Source: Flavobacterium saliperosum | Lineage (GTDB): Bacteria > Bacteroidota > Bacteroidia > Flavobacteriales > Flavobacteriaceae | Reading direction: 5' to 3' | Assembly (NCBI RefSeq): GCF_900100625.1 | Contig: NZ_FMTY01000002.1 | Coordinates: 334,768-398,767 of the forward strand | Length of the DNA: 64,000 nt | Part shown: in pieces, positions 1 through 7,977 of the stretch | Layout: each line of letters starts with the position of its first letter | Numbering within the stretch: the first letter of the stretch is position 1 | The notes under the pieces: generated by a model | The model's input: only the letters and a program-made list of their open reading frames with translations | Database searches by the model: none | What the model was told of the DNA's origin: nothing | Made by a program: the position numbers and the translations under genes

Positions 1-105
1 GCAAGAAGCAAGAAGCAAGAGGCAAGAAGCAAGAGGCAAGAAGCAAGAAACAAGAAGCAAGAGGCAAGAGGCAAGAAGTAAGAAGTAAGAAGCAAGAAAC
101 AAGAT
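1..105. repeat. Tandem 7-bp repeat (GCAAGAA/GCAAGAG), 15 units
   Basis: Fifteen consecutive heptamers fill the left edge and may continue beyond the window. Most are GCAAGAA or GCAAGAG; variants are ACAAGAA and GTAAGAA. The array is non-coding and lies upstream of the OsmC-like gene at 183. A related heptamer array (GGCAGAA) occurs at 14302. Confidence 0.95.
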
Positions 106-182
106 TGCAGATGTACAAAGCAGATAGATTGAGAATACAACTTAAGGCTTAAACATAATAAATAACCAATACTATACTAATT

Positions 183-599
183 ATGAAATTTAACAGAAGA
201 GCAAGTGCCAACTGGAAAGGCAGTGGTATGGAGGGAAAAGGGACCCTTACCACACAGAGTACCGTTTTAAGCAACACGCAATATTCGTTTAAGTCGCGGT
301 TTGAAGAGGGGGTGGGCACTAACCCCGAGGAACTGATTGCAGCTGCCCATTCGGGTTGTTTTGCGATGAAACTGAGCTTTTTGCTTGGTGATGCGGGTTT
401 TACACCGGAGGATTTGAGTGTAGAAGCCAAGGTTACTTTTGAAGACGGGATGATTACGGAAAGTCATCTTGATTTAAAGGCGAAAGTGCCGGGTATTACG
501 GATGAGGTGTTTCAGAAAATTGCGGCGGAAGCCAAAGCAACGTGTCCGATTTCACAATCATTGAAAGCTTCAATCAGTTTGACTGCTGCCTTGGTGTAG
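183..599 (+). CDS. OsmC-family peroxiredoxin-like protein
   Basis: The 138-residue protein has the OsmC/Ohr fold signature with its two redox cysteines: C59 in the AAHSGCFAM helix and C121 in the KATCPISQ segment. OsmC proteins are cytosolic thiol peroxidases that reduce organic hydroperoxides using that Cys pair. The length is normal for OsmC. The ATG at 183 is the natural start and there is no signal peptide. It is monocistronic and followed directly by a strong hairpin terminator. The subclass (OsmC versus YhfA-like) is inferred only; the N-terminus (MKFNRRASANWKGSG) resembles the OsmC subgroup. Confidence 0.93.
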   Translation: MKFNRRASANWKGSGMEGKGTLTTQSTVLSNTQYSFKSRFEEGVGTNPEELIAAAHSGCFAMKLSFLLGDAGFTPEDLSVEAKVTFEDGMITESHLDLKAKVPGITDEVFQKIAAEAKATCPISQSLKASISLTAALV

Positions 600-613
600 T
601 AGCACCTTACAAT

Positions 614-653
614 AAAAAACCGGAAGTGCATGTACTGCGCTTCCGGTTTTTTT
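614..653. terminator. Rho-independent terminator after the OsmC gene
   Basis: An A-run, a GC-containing stem (ACCGGAAG...CTTCCGGT) and a T-run lie 15 bp after the OsmC stop codon. The A/T symmetry means it can also end leftward transcription of the gene at 665-1120. Confidence 0.85.
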
Positions 654-664
654 AATTTATGGGA

Positions 665-1120
665 TTAGTGTTTTTTACCATTCCCGCCATGATTATTCTT
701 TTTGCCCTGATTTCCATGATTGCCTTGCTTATTTTGTTTGGCACCATATGTTTTTTGGACCCCGTTTTTATATCCTTTGTGATATTTCACTTTATGGTTT
801 TTGAAATGGGCGTAAGGACTTTTACCACGATAGTCATTCAACACCACTTTATAACCACCATACAAATCGTAGTTTCTGTAGGCTCTCGGCAAGTATTTTG
901 TGCGCACCCAGGTTCCCCTGTTGTAATAAATAAATTGCCTTGCGGGAACATCGTAGTAGGTTTCAATATCGGGTAAGTAATAGTAGTTTACCCCGGTGTG
1001 ACCCGCCGGACCCCAAGAAGGCGGTTCTCCGACATTCACATTTAAAGAAACCTGAGCCTGCATGGAAGAACCGAATACCAAAAGCATGAATCCTATTGCA
1101 ATTGAAAATATTGTTTTCAT
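665..1120 (-). CDS. Small secreted basic protein with a His/Gly/Lys-rich tail
   Basis: The chosen start gives 151 residues beginning with a clear signal peptide (MKTIFSIAIGFMLLVFGSS, cleavage after AQA/AQ). An upstream in-frame Met at 1237 would only add a non-signal extension. The mature part is rich in Tyr and aromatic residues (GVNYYYLPDIETYYD, YYNRGTWV, YRNYDLYGGYKVV). It ends in a low-complexity His/Gly/Asn/Lys tail of about 30 residues. Similar small periplasmic or exported proteins are common in Bacteroidetes, but I know no function. The tail could bind metal or polyanions, which is inference only. It converges on the OsmC gene and shares its terminator. Confidence 0.75.
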   Translation of the reverse strand: MKTIFSIAIGFMLLVFGSSMQAQVSLNVNVGEPPSWGPAGHTGVNYYYLPDIETYYDVPARQFIYYNRGTWVRTKYLPRAYRNYDLYGGYKVVLNDYRGKSPYAHFKNHKVKYHKGYKNGVQKTYGAKQNKQGNHGNQGKKNNHGGNGKKH

Positions 1121-1253
1121 AGTTGTAAAATTTAATTTGTGTATTGTGCAACTTGTGCGGTTTGTAATTTTTGTCAATCTGCTGCTATTCAATTTTATAA
1201 TAGATCTTCTTTTCAAATAAGTAATTAAAAAAGGCATTTATACTTTCTTTAAA

Positions 1254-1284
1254 AATAAAGACCTATGAAATCAAAGGTCTTTAT
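1254..1284. repeat. Perfect 11-bp-arm inverted repeat (AATAAAGACCT / AGGTCTTTATT)
   Basis: Perfect arms at 1254-1264 and 1274-1284 surround a 9-nt loop. The A/T flanks make it terminator-like on both strands. It lies between divergent genes, not after either one, so a terminator role for a known gene is not obvious. Confidence 0.7.
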
Positions 1285-1450
1285 TGAAAATAATCAATCA
1301 AAATCGAACTTTCTTTTAAGCTGTTTTTTCAGATTTTTTGCGACGGTAAAATCTGTTTTTTAGCTTATGTAAATTTGGGAATTCTTTTGTAAATGGGTGT
1401 TACAGAACTTTTGAAATAAGTTATATAATTTCAATTTTTTAGTGGTTCCT

Positions 1451-1536
1451 GTTATTGCGAGCCTGCGAAGTAATCTCTTCTTTAATTATGAGATTGCTTC
1501 GTCGTCCCGATAGCTATCGGGACTCCTCGCAATGAC
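1451..1536. repeat. Intergenic inverted-repeat element with nested 20-bp palindrome
   Basis: The ends GTTATTGCGAG and CTCGCAATGAC are inverted copies with one mismatch. Inside, GAAGTAATCTC and GAGATTGCTTC are also inverted. The right arm carries a nested perfect palindrome GTCCCGATAGCTATCGGGAC (1504-1523). The ATTGCGAG...GAAGCAATCTC motif is, to my knowledge, a recurrent intergenic element in many bacterial genomes. Only one copy is in this window. Confidence 0.75.
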
Positions 1537-1685
1537 GGTGTGTGTGGATTGTTATTGCGGACACCTTCTAAAGGAAGGAATTACAAAAACAATCCTTGCA
1601 TCAACAGCCTGAGAATACGCAACGATACAGAAAAAGAAACTACCTTTGTGGTTATTCCCACAACACTACATTAGCATTAACTATC

Positions 1686-2243
1686 ATGTCTGAAAACAAA
1701 TACCTCTACTGTCTCGAATCCGTTAAAGATGTGGAAGCGGCAATGGGAAGTGCCATACTTGCTTCCATGGAATCGTTGGCGAAACAGTACCGTATCACTA
1801 ACGTGTATAAAACCTGTGACTGTATAGAGGGTTTCGAAGAGAGTATCAGTACGTTATTGTATGAAGACCGTCATTTCAAGGATTATGCCGTTATTTATCT
1901 GGCCTTTGAAGGAAGAAACAATGAATTGAAAATTGGTGACTTCTATTATAGTTTTGAAGAAATAGCCGAATTTTTTGAAGGCAAGCTGAAAGGGAAACTC
2001 ATTCACTTTGCCAACACCCTGCAACTGGATTTGGAGGAAGAAACGTTTCAGTACTTTTTAGATGTTACGGGAGCCAAAGCGGTTTCCGGTTATGTGAATG
2101 CCGCTCCGGTTTTGAGTACGGTATTGGACAACTTTTATTTCTATTTGAGTCAGGAATACGACGACGTGGTGGAATTAACGGAAACCTTGTTTGAAAAGCA
2201 ACCCGCTTTGTGCACCGGTATGGGTTTCAGGATGTATTATTGA
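1686..2243 (+). CDS. Uncharacterised protein resembling DUF6642-type caspase-fold proteins, catalytic residues absent
   Basis: The 185-residue soluble protein starts at ATG 1686 (MSENKYLYCLES). An upstream in-frame ATG at 1596 adds 30 residues without conserved character. The order resembles DUF6642/CHAT-like proteins as I remember them: N-terminal FCLE-like strand, a VIYLAFEG strand (69-76) where a catalytic GFHG is expected, a KLIHFANTL strand (104-112) where YFGSC is expected, then FLDVTGAKAVSGYV (124-137). Glu75 replaces the His and Thr111 the Cys, so proteolysis is unlikely if the alignment holds. No partner genes are adjacent. The family assignment is inference. Confidence 0.6.
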   Translation: MSENKYLYCLESVKDVEAAMGSAILASMESLAKQYRITNVYKTCDCIEGFEESISTLLYEDRHFKDYAVIYLAFEGRNNELKIGDFYYSFEEIAEFFEGKLKGKLIHFANTLQLDLEEETFQYFLDVTGAKAVSGYVNAAPVLSTVLDNFYFYLSQEYDDVVELTETLFEKQPALCTGMGFRMYY

Positions 2244-2543
2244 GAATGTGGATTGAAGAGGGTAATGGTTTAGTGCGAAAGAATCGATAACAATATTGCC
2301 GCGAATAATGTTCCGGTTATATTCGTAGGTATACCTATGAAAATTGATGTTGTAAATCGGAATAACGCTATCATTTTTTATTTTAGTATGGGAAGTTTTG
2401 GATATTGAATTTGTTTCTATAACTTAGTTGACTTTCAAAATCTTGTTAGAGGATTATTATAACATTATGTTTTTGTAAAATCTTTTTTCCCGAATGTAAA
2501 GCCGTTTTCTGAAAATAAATAGAAACAAGTTTTTTTGTAAAAA
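2244..2543. other. Intergenic region, 300 bp, AT-rich
   Basis: It probably carries the promoter of the TPR/AraC gene. I see no hairpin terminator after the preceding gene and no coding sequence beyond a 23-codon chance ORF. Confidence 0.4.
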
Positions 2544-4193
2544 ATGCCACGAATTATGCCTACTTCTTTAAGAGCGAGTTTATATTACCTTCTTGTAAAC
2601 AAAATTCATCTTTTGCTACTTTTATTTTCCAGTGTAGTCTTTGCTCAAAAAACGGCTACCATAGATGGTATCAATAAACAATTCGACCAGGCAAATGTTT
2701 ATGTGCATACAGGCAATCCTGAAAAAGCAATTCCCATATTAGATAAAATAAACAAAGACTGTAAACGCATAGGGTACAAGCTCGGTATAACCAGAGTAGG
2801 GCACACTTTAGCCATTATTTATTTCAATAGTTCCGATTATAATAAAGTGATTACTCTTGATGAGGAGTTCCTGAAAATAGGCAATGAAATTAAAGATTAT
2901 GAAAAGCTGTCTCATATTCACCGGCTTAAAGGATGTGCTTACTCTGAATTAGGTCTTTTGAACAAAAGCAGCGAAGAACTGGAACAGGCGTTGCAGTATG
3001 CTAAAAAAATTAAACCGGGCAACAACAGGCATCATGCGATAAGTGTGATTTACAGTAACCGGTCAAATCATTTTATGAAAAGCGCTGTGGCTCAGGATTC
3101 TGTTTTTTCCAATATCAACAAAAGCATCGCCGAAGCGGAAAAAATATCCGAAACCGACAATTCGTATATTTCCAAAAAATACAGTCTGATTTCCTATTCC
3201 TATATCATTCTGGCTAACGAATATTCCAAATCCGGCAATCAGCAATTAGCGGGCGAGTATTACCAGAAATCCCTTGAAATACACAATGCAAAACCGGTAC
3301 CTTTGGTAGAGCGCGTGGTGTTGTTAAGCGAATTAGGTTATTTTTATAACGACCAAAAAGAATATGATAAAGCGGTAAAATATGCAGAAATGGGGGTTGC
3401 CTTAGAGAAAAAAGCCAGTTTTCCGCAATTACGAAGGGATCTTTTTGAAACGTTATCCAAATCCTATCTGGAATTGCATAAAACGGAAGACTCTAAAAAA
3501 TACCTCGGTTTGTTTACGGCATTAAATGACAGTATTTCCAATATTGATAAGAAAGCCGTGGATACCGCTTTAAGCAGTACGATTTCCAAACAGGAAAAGC
3601 TATATCTGGACAGTACCAGTAAACAGACTGTAATGTATACTTTGTCGAGTTTGGCCTTAATTGTTTTTGGAACTTCCTTTTTCCTGTACTATAAAAAGCA
3701 AAAACAAAACCAGATAAAGAAAATCGAAACCATATTAGAACAGTTAGAAGCCAAACAACGTGATTCCCAAGAGGTTTTGTTTACAGAGCATAAAATTGCT
3801 GAAACAGACGATAAGGAAGAAGAAAACATGCTTATGTCTGTTGAGGCAGAAGAAAAATTATTGGAAAAGCTTCATAATTTTGAAAATAAGAAGCTTTACC
3901 TTGAAAGGAAAGTTTCTTTATCTTATGTGGCTGCAGAAATAGAGAGCAATACCAAGTACCTGTCGTACATTATCAAGAAACACAAAGGGAAAGACTTTAA
4001 CAAATACATCAATGATTTAAGAATTGCTTATATCGTTCAGAAGATAAACGATGACCCTGTTTACCGACAATACAAAATAAATTTCCTTGCTGAAGAAACC
4101 GGCTTTTCCTCGCATTCCAAATTTGCAACGGTATTCAAAAATACAGTTGGCGTTTCTCCATCCGAGTTCATTAAGTATTTTGAAAAGAAGTAA
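2544..4193 (+). CDS. TPR-repeat transmembrane regulator with C-terminal AraC-type HTH
   Basis: The 549-residue protein opens with a hydrophobic segment and AQ cleavage-like site (HLLLLLFSSVVFAQK). About 300 residues of TPR-like helical hairpins follow (NPEKAIPILDKI, EYDKAVKYAEMG). A single membrane span lies at about 366-386 (SSLALIVFGTSFFLYY) with a charged coiled segment after it. An AraC/XylS DNA-binding domain occupies about 450-549 (NKYINDLRIAYIVQKI...FLAEETGFSSHSKFATVFKNTVGVSPSEF). This periplasmic TPR plus cytoplasmic HTH layout is a known Bacteroidetes membrane regulator class. Ligand and targets are unknown; the secreted-protein pair starting at 4602 is the nearest candidate target. 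A start at 2556 (second Met) is equally possible. Confidence 0.85.
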   Translation: MPRIMPTSLRASLYYLLVNKIHLLLLLFSSVVFAQKTATIDGINKQFDQANVYVHTGNPEKAIPILDKINKDCKRIGYKLGITRVGHTLAIIYFNSSDYNKVITLDEEFLKIGNEIKDYEKLSHIHRLKGCAYSELGLLNKSSEELEQALQYAKKIKPGNNRHHAISVIYSNRSNHFMKSAVAQDSVFSNINKSIAEAEKISETDNSYISKKYSLISYSYIILANEYSKSGNQQLAGEYYQKSLEIHNAKPVPLVERVVLLSELGYFYNDQKEYDKAVKYAEMGVALEKKASFPQLRRDLFETLSKSYLELHKTEDSKKYLGLFTALNDSISNIDKKAVDTALSSTISKQEKLYLDSTSKQTVMYTLSSLALIVFGTSFFLYYKKQKQNQIKKIETILEQLEAKQRDSQEVLFTEHKIAETDDKEEENMLMSVEAEEKLLEKLHNFENKKLYLERKVSLSYVAAEIESNTKYLSYIIKKHKGKDFNKYINDLRIAYIVQKINDDPVYRQYKINFLAEETGFSSHSKFATVFKNTVGVSPSEFIKYFEKK

Positions 4194-4601
4194 CAGTTGT
4201 CGGCAATCTGAAAAGTAAACCACTGCATTACTGAATTTAAAAATCAATTAATCGATCTACTGCTTTTCTTTTAATTTTTTCCTTAAAGCATGTAAGCTAT
4301 CGTAGCGTAGCTGAAAAATGGTTATTTGGAAAATTAAATTTACCTGTTTTAGGTACTACCCTCCATCGCCAATCCTTTTTTAGAACACTTTTCAAACACT
4401 ACTGAAGCGGTAGTGTTGTTTTGTAATTAATTGATTTACAGTTATTCGTAAATAACAGTATTTCTAAATTACGGAAAACAGATACACAAACACTTTTTTC
4501 ACCATAGTAATTTTTGTTTTTTGCATCAAATTAGTCAGCCAAGGATTTAGCTTGAATTGTATGTCTTTAACCTGGCTAAATAGTTAACAAAAATCATAAA
4601 G
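4194..4601. other. Intergenic region, 408 bp, AT-rich, one hairpin
   Basis: It holds a terminator-like hairpin (4395-4420) and the presumed promoter of the secreted-protein pair at 4602. I find no coding sequence. Confidence 0.4.
4395..4420 (+). terminator. Hairpin terminator candidate
   Basis: Arms AACACTAC (4395-4402) and GTAGTGTT (4410-4417) with a 7-nt loop are followed by GTTTTG. It sits 200 bp after the AraC-type gene, so an intervening untranslated transcript would be long. Confidence 0.5.
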
Positions 4602-6149
4602 ATGAAAAAAATAGTACTACTTGTTTTTTTAACGGTATCTCCTGTAGCATTTTCTCAGGTAGGTGTTGGAACAACCACTCCCAGAGCAGCTTTAGAAGTC
4701 ACTTCGGCAACAAACGGTTTTTTAACACCTCAAATTGCTTTAAGTGCGACTACTGTAAGTGCTCCGGTAGTAAACCCTTTAGGTGGCGCCTTGTTGGCAG
4801 GAACGATAGTGTATAATACGGCAACGGTTAATGATGTTGCCCCCGGTTACTATTACTGGAACGGCACTGCTTGGGAAAGAATGGCTGCGGGTGCGGCATC
4901 AACACCACACAATACCTTAGATAAAGCCTATGATGAAGGAGGCGCAGGTGCAGGCCGTGTTATTAGTGCTGACGCAGGAGCCGTAACTATTACTAATACT
5001 AATGCAACAAGTTCGGGACTTTTAATTAATAATAATTCTACTGCAGCGGGTATTTCAGGACAACGAACCAATGTGGTTAACAACAACACCATTGGTATTG
5101 TCGCCAATGTTACTGCTGACGGAGTGGGTGTTATGATAGATCATAACGATACCAATAATGTATATTCCGGTTTGCAGGTAACGAATTACTCCACTGTGGG
5201 TTCGGGAATTCTTTCTACCACTAATGCTGCCGGTACTGCCATTACTGTTGAAGCAAGCGCAACCTCGGTAGCCCCCAACGCTATGAAAGTCACCAATTTC
5301 AGAACAACGGGAGGCGCCGCCATAGATGCTATTGGAGCTATAGGAATTCGCAGTACCAGTCAAACAGCTGCCGGTTCTGCCTTTGCGGGTTATTTGAATG
5401 CAACCCAAGGAACCGCAGCACAATTTAACGGAGCAGGTTTAACAGCCTTAACAGCAACCAATGTTTTTGCAGGAAATCACCGATACGGAATAATAACGCA
5501 AGGTAATCCCGTGGGAACGTATTCCAGCTTTCCTTCAGCAAGTGGTGCCGCCTATATCGGATATGCAAGTAGTTATAATATTTGGACCGGTTTTGCCTTA
5601 GTTACCGGTGGAACGTATTATGATACCTACAAAACCTCACAACCTAAAGCCGAAGATAAGGTGATGTTAAATGTCGTAGGTCCCGGAATAAACGCAACGA
5701 CTATTGAAAGCAATAACAAGACTATTGTAATGCCGGCGGTATCGGCACCGGAAAGTTTGTTTCAGGATTATGGCACCGGAAAATTGGTAAATGGTCGCGC
5801 TACCATTACAATCAATCCGATTTTGAGTGAGAATATTTTAGTGGATAAAGAGCATCCTTTAAAAGTATTCGTTCAATTGGAAGGTGATTGTAACGGTGTT
5901 TATGTTACCAATAAATCGGCAACAGGTTTTGAAGTGGTGGAGTTGGCGAATGGTACTTCCGATATTGAGTTTTCTTATTCCATTATCGCAAGCAGGGCTC
6001 CTAAAAATTTTACAGCTAAGAACGGAAGTATTCATGAATTTAATGCTCCTAAACGATTTATGATTATCGACGCTAAAGGTGCCGAATTACAGCTGTTACA
6101 AGAGAATGATGCGCAAATGCATGATATGAAAAAGTTAGACGCAAAATAA
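4602..6149 (+). CDS. Large secreted surface protein, first gene of a pair
   Basis: The 515-residue protein has a signal peptide (MKKIVLLVFLTVSPVAFSQ). Next comes the VGVGTTTPRAALEVTSATNGFLTP segment often seen at the mature N-terminus of Bacteroidetes surface proteins and tail-fibre-like repeat proteins. The middle is rich in Thr, Asn, Ala and Gly (TNTNATSSGLLINN, STVGSGILSTTNAAG) and looks like stacked beta repeats. The last 100 residues are more polar and include a VDKEHPLKVFVQLEG strand region. There is no T9SS C-terminal domain and no lipobox, so its anchoring is unknown. The next gene starts 33 bp downstream and is probably cotranscribed. Function unknown. Confidence 0.8.
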   Translation: MKKIVLLVFLTVSPVAFSQVGVGTTTPRAALEVTSATNGFLTPQIALSATTVSAPVVNPLGGALLAGTIVYNTATVNDVAPGYYYWNGTAWERMAAGAASTPHNTLDKAYDEGGAGAGRVISADAGAVTITNTNATSSGLLINNNSTAAGISGQRTNVVNNNTIGIVANVTADGVGVMIDHNDTNNVYSGLQVTNYSTVGSGILSTTNAAGTAITVEASATSVAPNAMKVTNFRTTGGAAIDAIGAIGIRSTSQTAAGSAFAGYLNATQGTAAQFNGAGLTALTATNVFAGNHRYGIITQGNPVGTYSSFPSASGAAYIGYASSYNIWTGFALVTGGTYYDTYKTSQPKAEDKVMLNVVGPGINATTIESNNKTIVMPAVSAPESLFQDYGTGKLVNGRATITINPILSENILVDKEHPLKVFVQLEGDCNGVYVTNKSATGFEVVELANGTSDIEFSYSIIASRAPKNFTAKNGSIHEFNAPKRFMIIDAKGAELQLLQENDAQMHDMKKLDAK

Positions 6150-6182
6150 TAAATATGTATAACATCTAAAACCTGTAAAAGA

Positions 6183-7835
6183 ATGATTAAAAAAATTACG
6201 CAACTATTAAAATCACATCACTTATGCTTTGCTGTCATCCTACTGGCAAGCGGTATAAGTTTTGCACAAACAGCTTCTAAAAATCCCATTTATGATGATA
6301 AGGGAAATGAAGTAATTGCAAAGAGAGACCTGTTTGCCAAACATTTTCTAAACGAAGACGGGTCTTACACAGCGGCTATTGCTTCTGGGCCAATCCATTA
6401 TCAAAAGGAAGGTGTTTTCTCAAACATAGAAAACACTATCCGCCCTTTTTCCTCCACAATCTACTCATACGCCAATAAAGAAAACCTAATGGAGTCTTAT
6501 TTTGGGACTACAGCACATAAAGGCGTAAAAAACAAAACCAAAGAAGGCGAAGTATTGGAATTCCTTAACACTACGATGTACTGGGAAGTTGCCGGTTTAA
6601 AAGTGAACGAACAGCAAAGTGCCAATGTTCCGGTAACTACAGTCGATGATAAAGCGTATTATAACAATTTGTACGGTGCCATTAACGCGGAGTTTGTTGT
6701 GTTAAACGGAAAACGCAAATTAAACTACATCATTCCAAGTGCCGATGCGCTTGTTAATGCACCAGCCAATGCAACCTATTTGGTTTTCACCGAAAAAGTA
6801 ATCCTTCCAGCTAACTGGTCGTATGCAAATACCGAAGATGGGGTAGTGGTAAGCAATGAAAAGCAAGAAAGAATCTACCTTTACAGCAACCCGTATTCCT
6901 TTGATGGTAGAGGAAAAAAATTGCGTAGCAATAACACTATAATGACTGTAGAAGCCCAAGACAATGTTTTAACGATTGCTACAAAAGTTAAAACAAGCTG
7001 GCTTTTGAGTACAAACAGGATTTTCCCGGTAACAGTAGATCCAACGGTAACGGTATATCCTGACATGTCAAATTACAATACGGGTTCTGTTTACTCTTCC
7101 GATTACTATAAACTTACTGCAGATATCGGTTTTGGAAGAGATGCTGATAATGGAGGTATGCAAGATTTCCTTAGAGGTTGGGCTAAATTTAATACCGCAT
7201 CGGTACCAGAAGATGCTATCGTTTCCAACGGCGTAACGATTAACTACTATGTATATTATGCCTCTCCGGATTACAGTCCGGCCTATGGTCATGAATTGGT
7301 TTTCTCACAACTTACGTTAGACCCTGTTACGGCTAGCGGAAGCGCCTTATACAATGCTATTGAGCAGTATGGTTATGGGCCTTTTGTTACCACAGCCATT
7401 AATTCTGTAGGATGGAAGGCACATACGCTAACTTCGGCTGCAGTACAAACGGACATTAGTAACGGCTTAGTAAATAATTATTTCTCTATTGGATTCATGC
7501 CTCAAGGGGATTTTTATCCGGAAGAGTACATTGCCGTGGATGGTTGGGATTTTGACAAACCTTACTTAACCTTCACATACACCCAACCGGTAATGGGAAC
7601 TGAGAGTTTTGACAAGTTGGTTAGCATGTATCCTAATCCTGCTGAAAATATTCTGACTGTTGCTTCAGATTACCAAATTGAAAGTATTACAATTTATTCC
7701 CTTGTTGGTCAGTTAATCCATACTAAAACAAATAGTAATACGATTGATGTTTCATCATTAACCAAAGGTGTTTATATGGCAACAATCAAATTAGACAACG
7801 GACAAACAATTACTAAAAAAATTATCAAAAAATAG
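6183..7835 (+). CDS. Secreted T9SS-sorted protein with DNRLRE-like beta-sandwich
   Basis: The 550-residue product has a long signal peptide (SHHLCFAVILLASGISFAQ). A large N-terminal beta-rich region is followed by a region with DNRLRE-like features (RGWAKFNTASVPEDAIVSNG...PYLTFTYTQ). It ends in a type A T9SS sorting domain of about 75 residues: FDKLVSMYPNPAENILTV, then YSLVGQLI, ending TKGVYMATIKLDNGQTITKK. T9SS cargo of this type crosses the outer membrane and is released or attached to surface lipopolysaccharide. It likely forms an operon with the secreted protein upstream and ends at a terminator. Enzymatic activity, if any, is not recognisable. Confidence 0.85.
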   Translation: MIKKITQLLKSHHLCFAVILLASGISFAQTASKNPIYDDKGNEVIAKRDLFAKHFLNEDGSYTAAIASGPIHYQKEGVFSNIENTIRPFSSTIYSYANKENLMESYFGTTAHKGVKNKTKEGEVLEFLNTTMYWEVAGLKVNEQQSANVPVTTVDDKAYYNNLYGAINAEFVVLNGKRKLNYIIPSADALVNAPANATYLVFTEKVILPANWSYANTEDGVVVSNEKQERIYLYSNPYSFDGRGKKLRSNNTIMTVEAQDNVLTIATKVKTSWLLSTNRIFPVTVDPTVTVYPDMSNYNTGSVYSSDYYKLTADIGFGRDADNGGMQDFLRGWAKFNTASVPEDAIVSNGVTINYYVYYASPDYSPAYGHELVFSQLTLDPVTASGSALYNAIEQYGYGPFVTTAINSVGWKAHTLTSAAVQTDISNGLVNNYFSIGFMPQGDFYPEEYIAVDGWDFDKPYLTFTYTQPVMGTESFDKLVSMYPNPAENILTVASDYQIESITIYSLVGQLIHTKTNSNTIDVSSLTKGVYMATIKLDNGQTITKKIIKK

Positions 7836-7861
7836 AACGAAATTTATTTGGTGTTATTTAT

Positions 7862-7892
7862 AAGCCTTGCCTTAAAACGCAAGGCTTTTTTA
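7862..7892 (+). terminator. Rho-independent terminator of the secreted-protein pair
   Basis: Arms AAGCCTTGC (7862-7870) and GCAAGGCTT (7879-7887) are followed by a T-run, 26 bp after the T9SS gene. Confidence 0.9.
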
Positions 7893-7977
7893 TATGGATG
7901 TAGTTTCAGGATGTGTTAACGTGAGTTGCGAATCTGTATTAAAAAAGAAAATGAAGTTAGTTGATAGTGCGACTATT

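Larger units (their letters stand above)
1121..1685. other. Divergent intergenic region with two inverted repeats
   Basis: These 565 bp separate two divergently oriented genes. They hold an 11-bp-arm hairpin (1254-1284) and an 86-bp inverted-repeat element (1451-1536). I see no convincing coding sequence. An in-frame ATG at 1596 upstream of the next gene falls in DNA with no coding character. Confidence 0.6.

Noticed and set aside
1..105. The left-edge repeat as a CRISPR array
   Set aside because: Seven-base units directly adjoin with no spacers.
2380..2410. Short ORF of 23 codons between the caspase-fold-like and AraC-type genes
   Set aside because: Too short, no ribosome binding site, no protein character.
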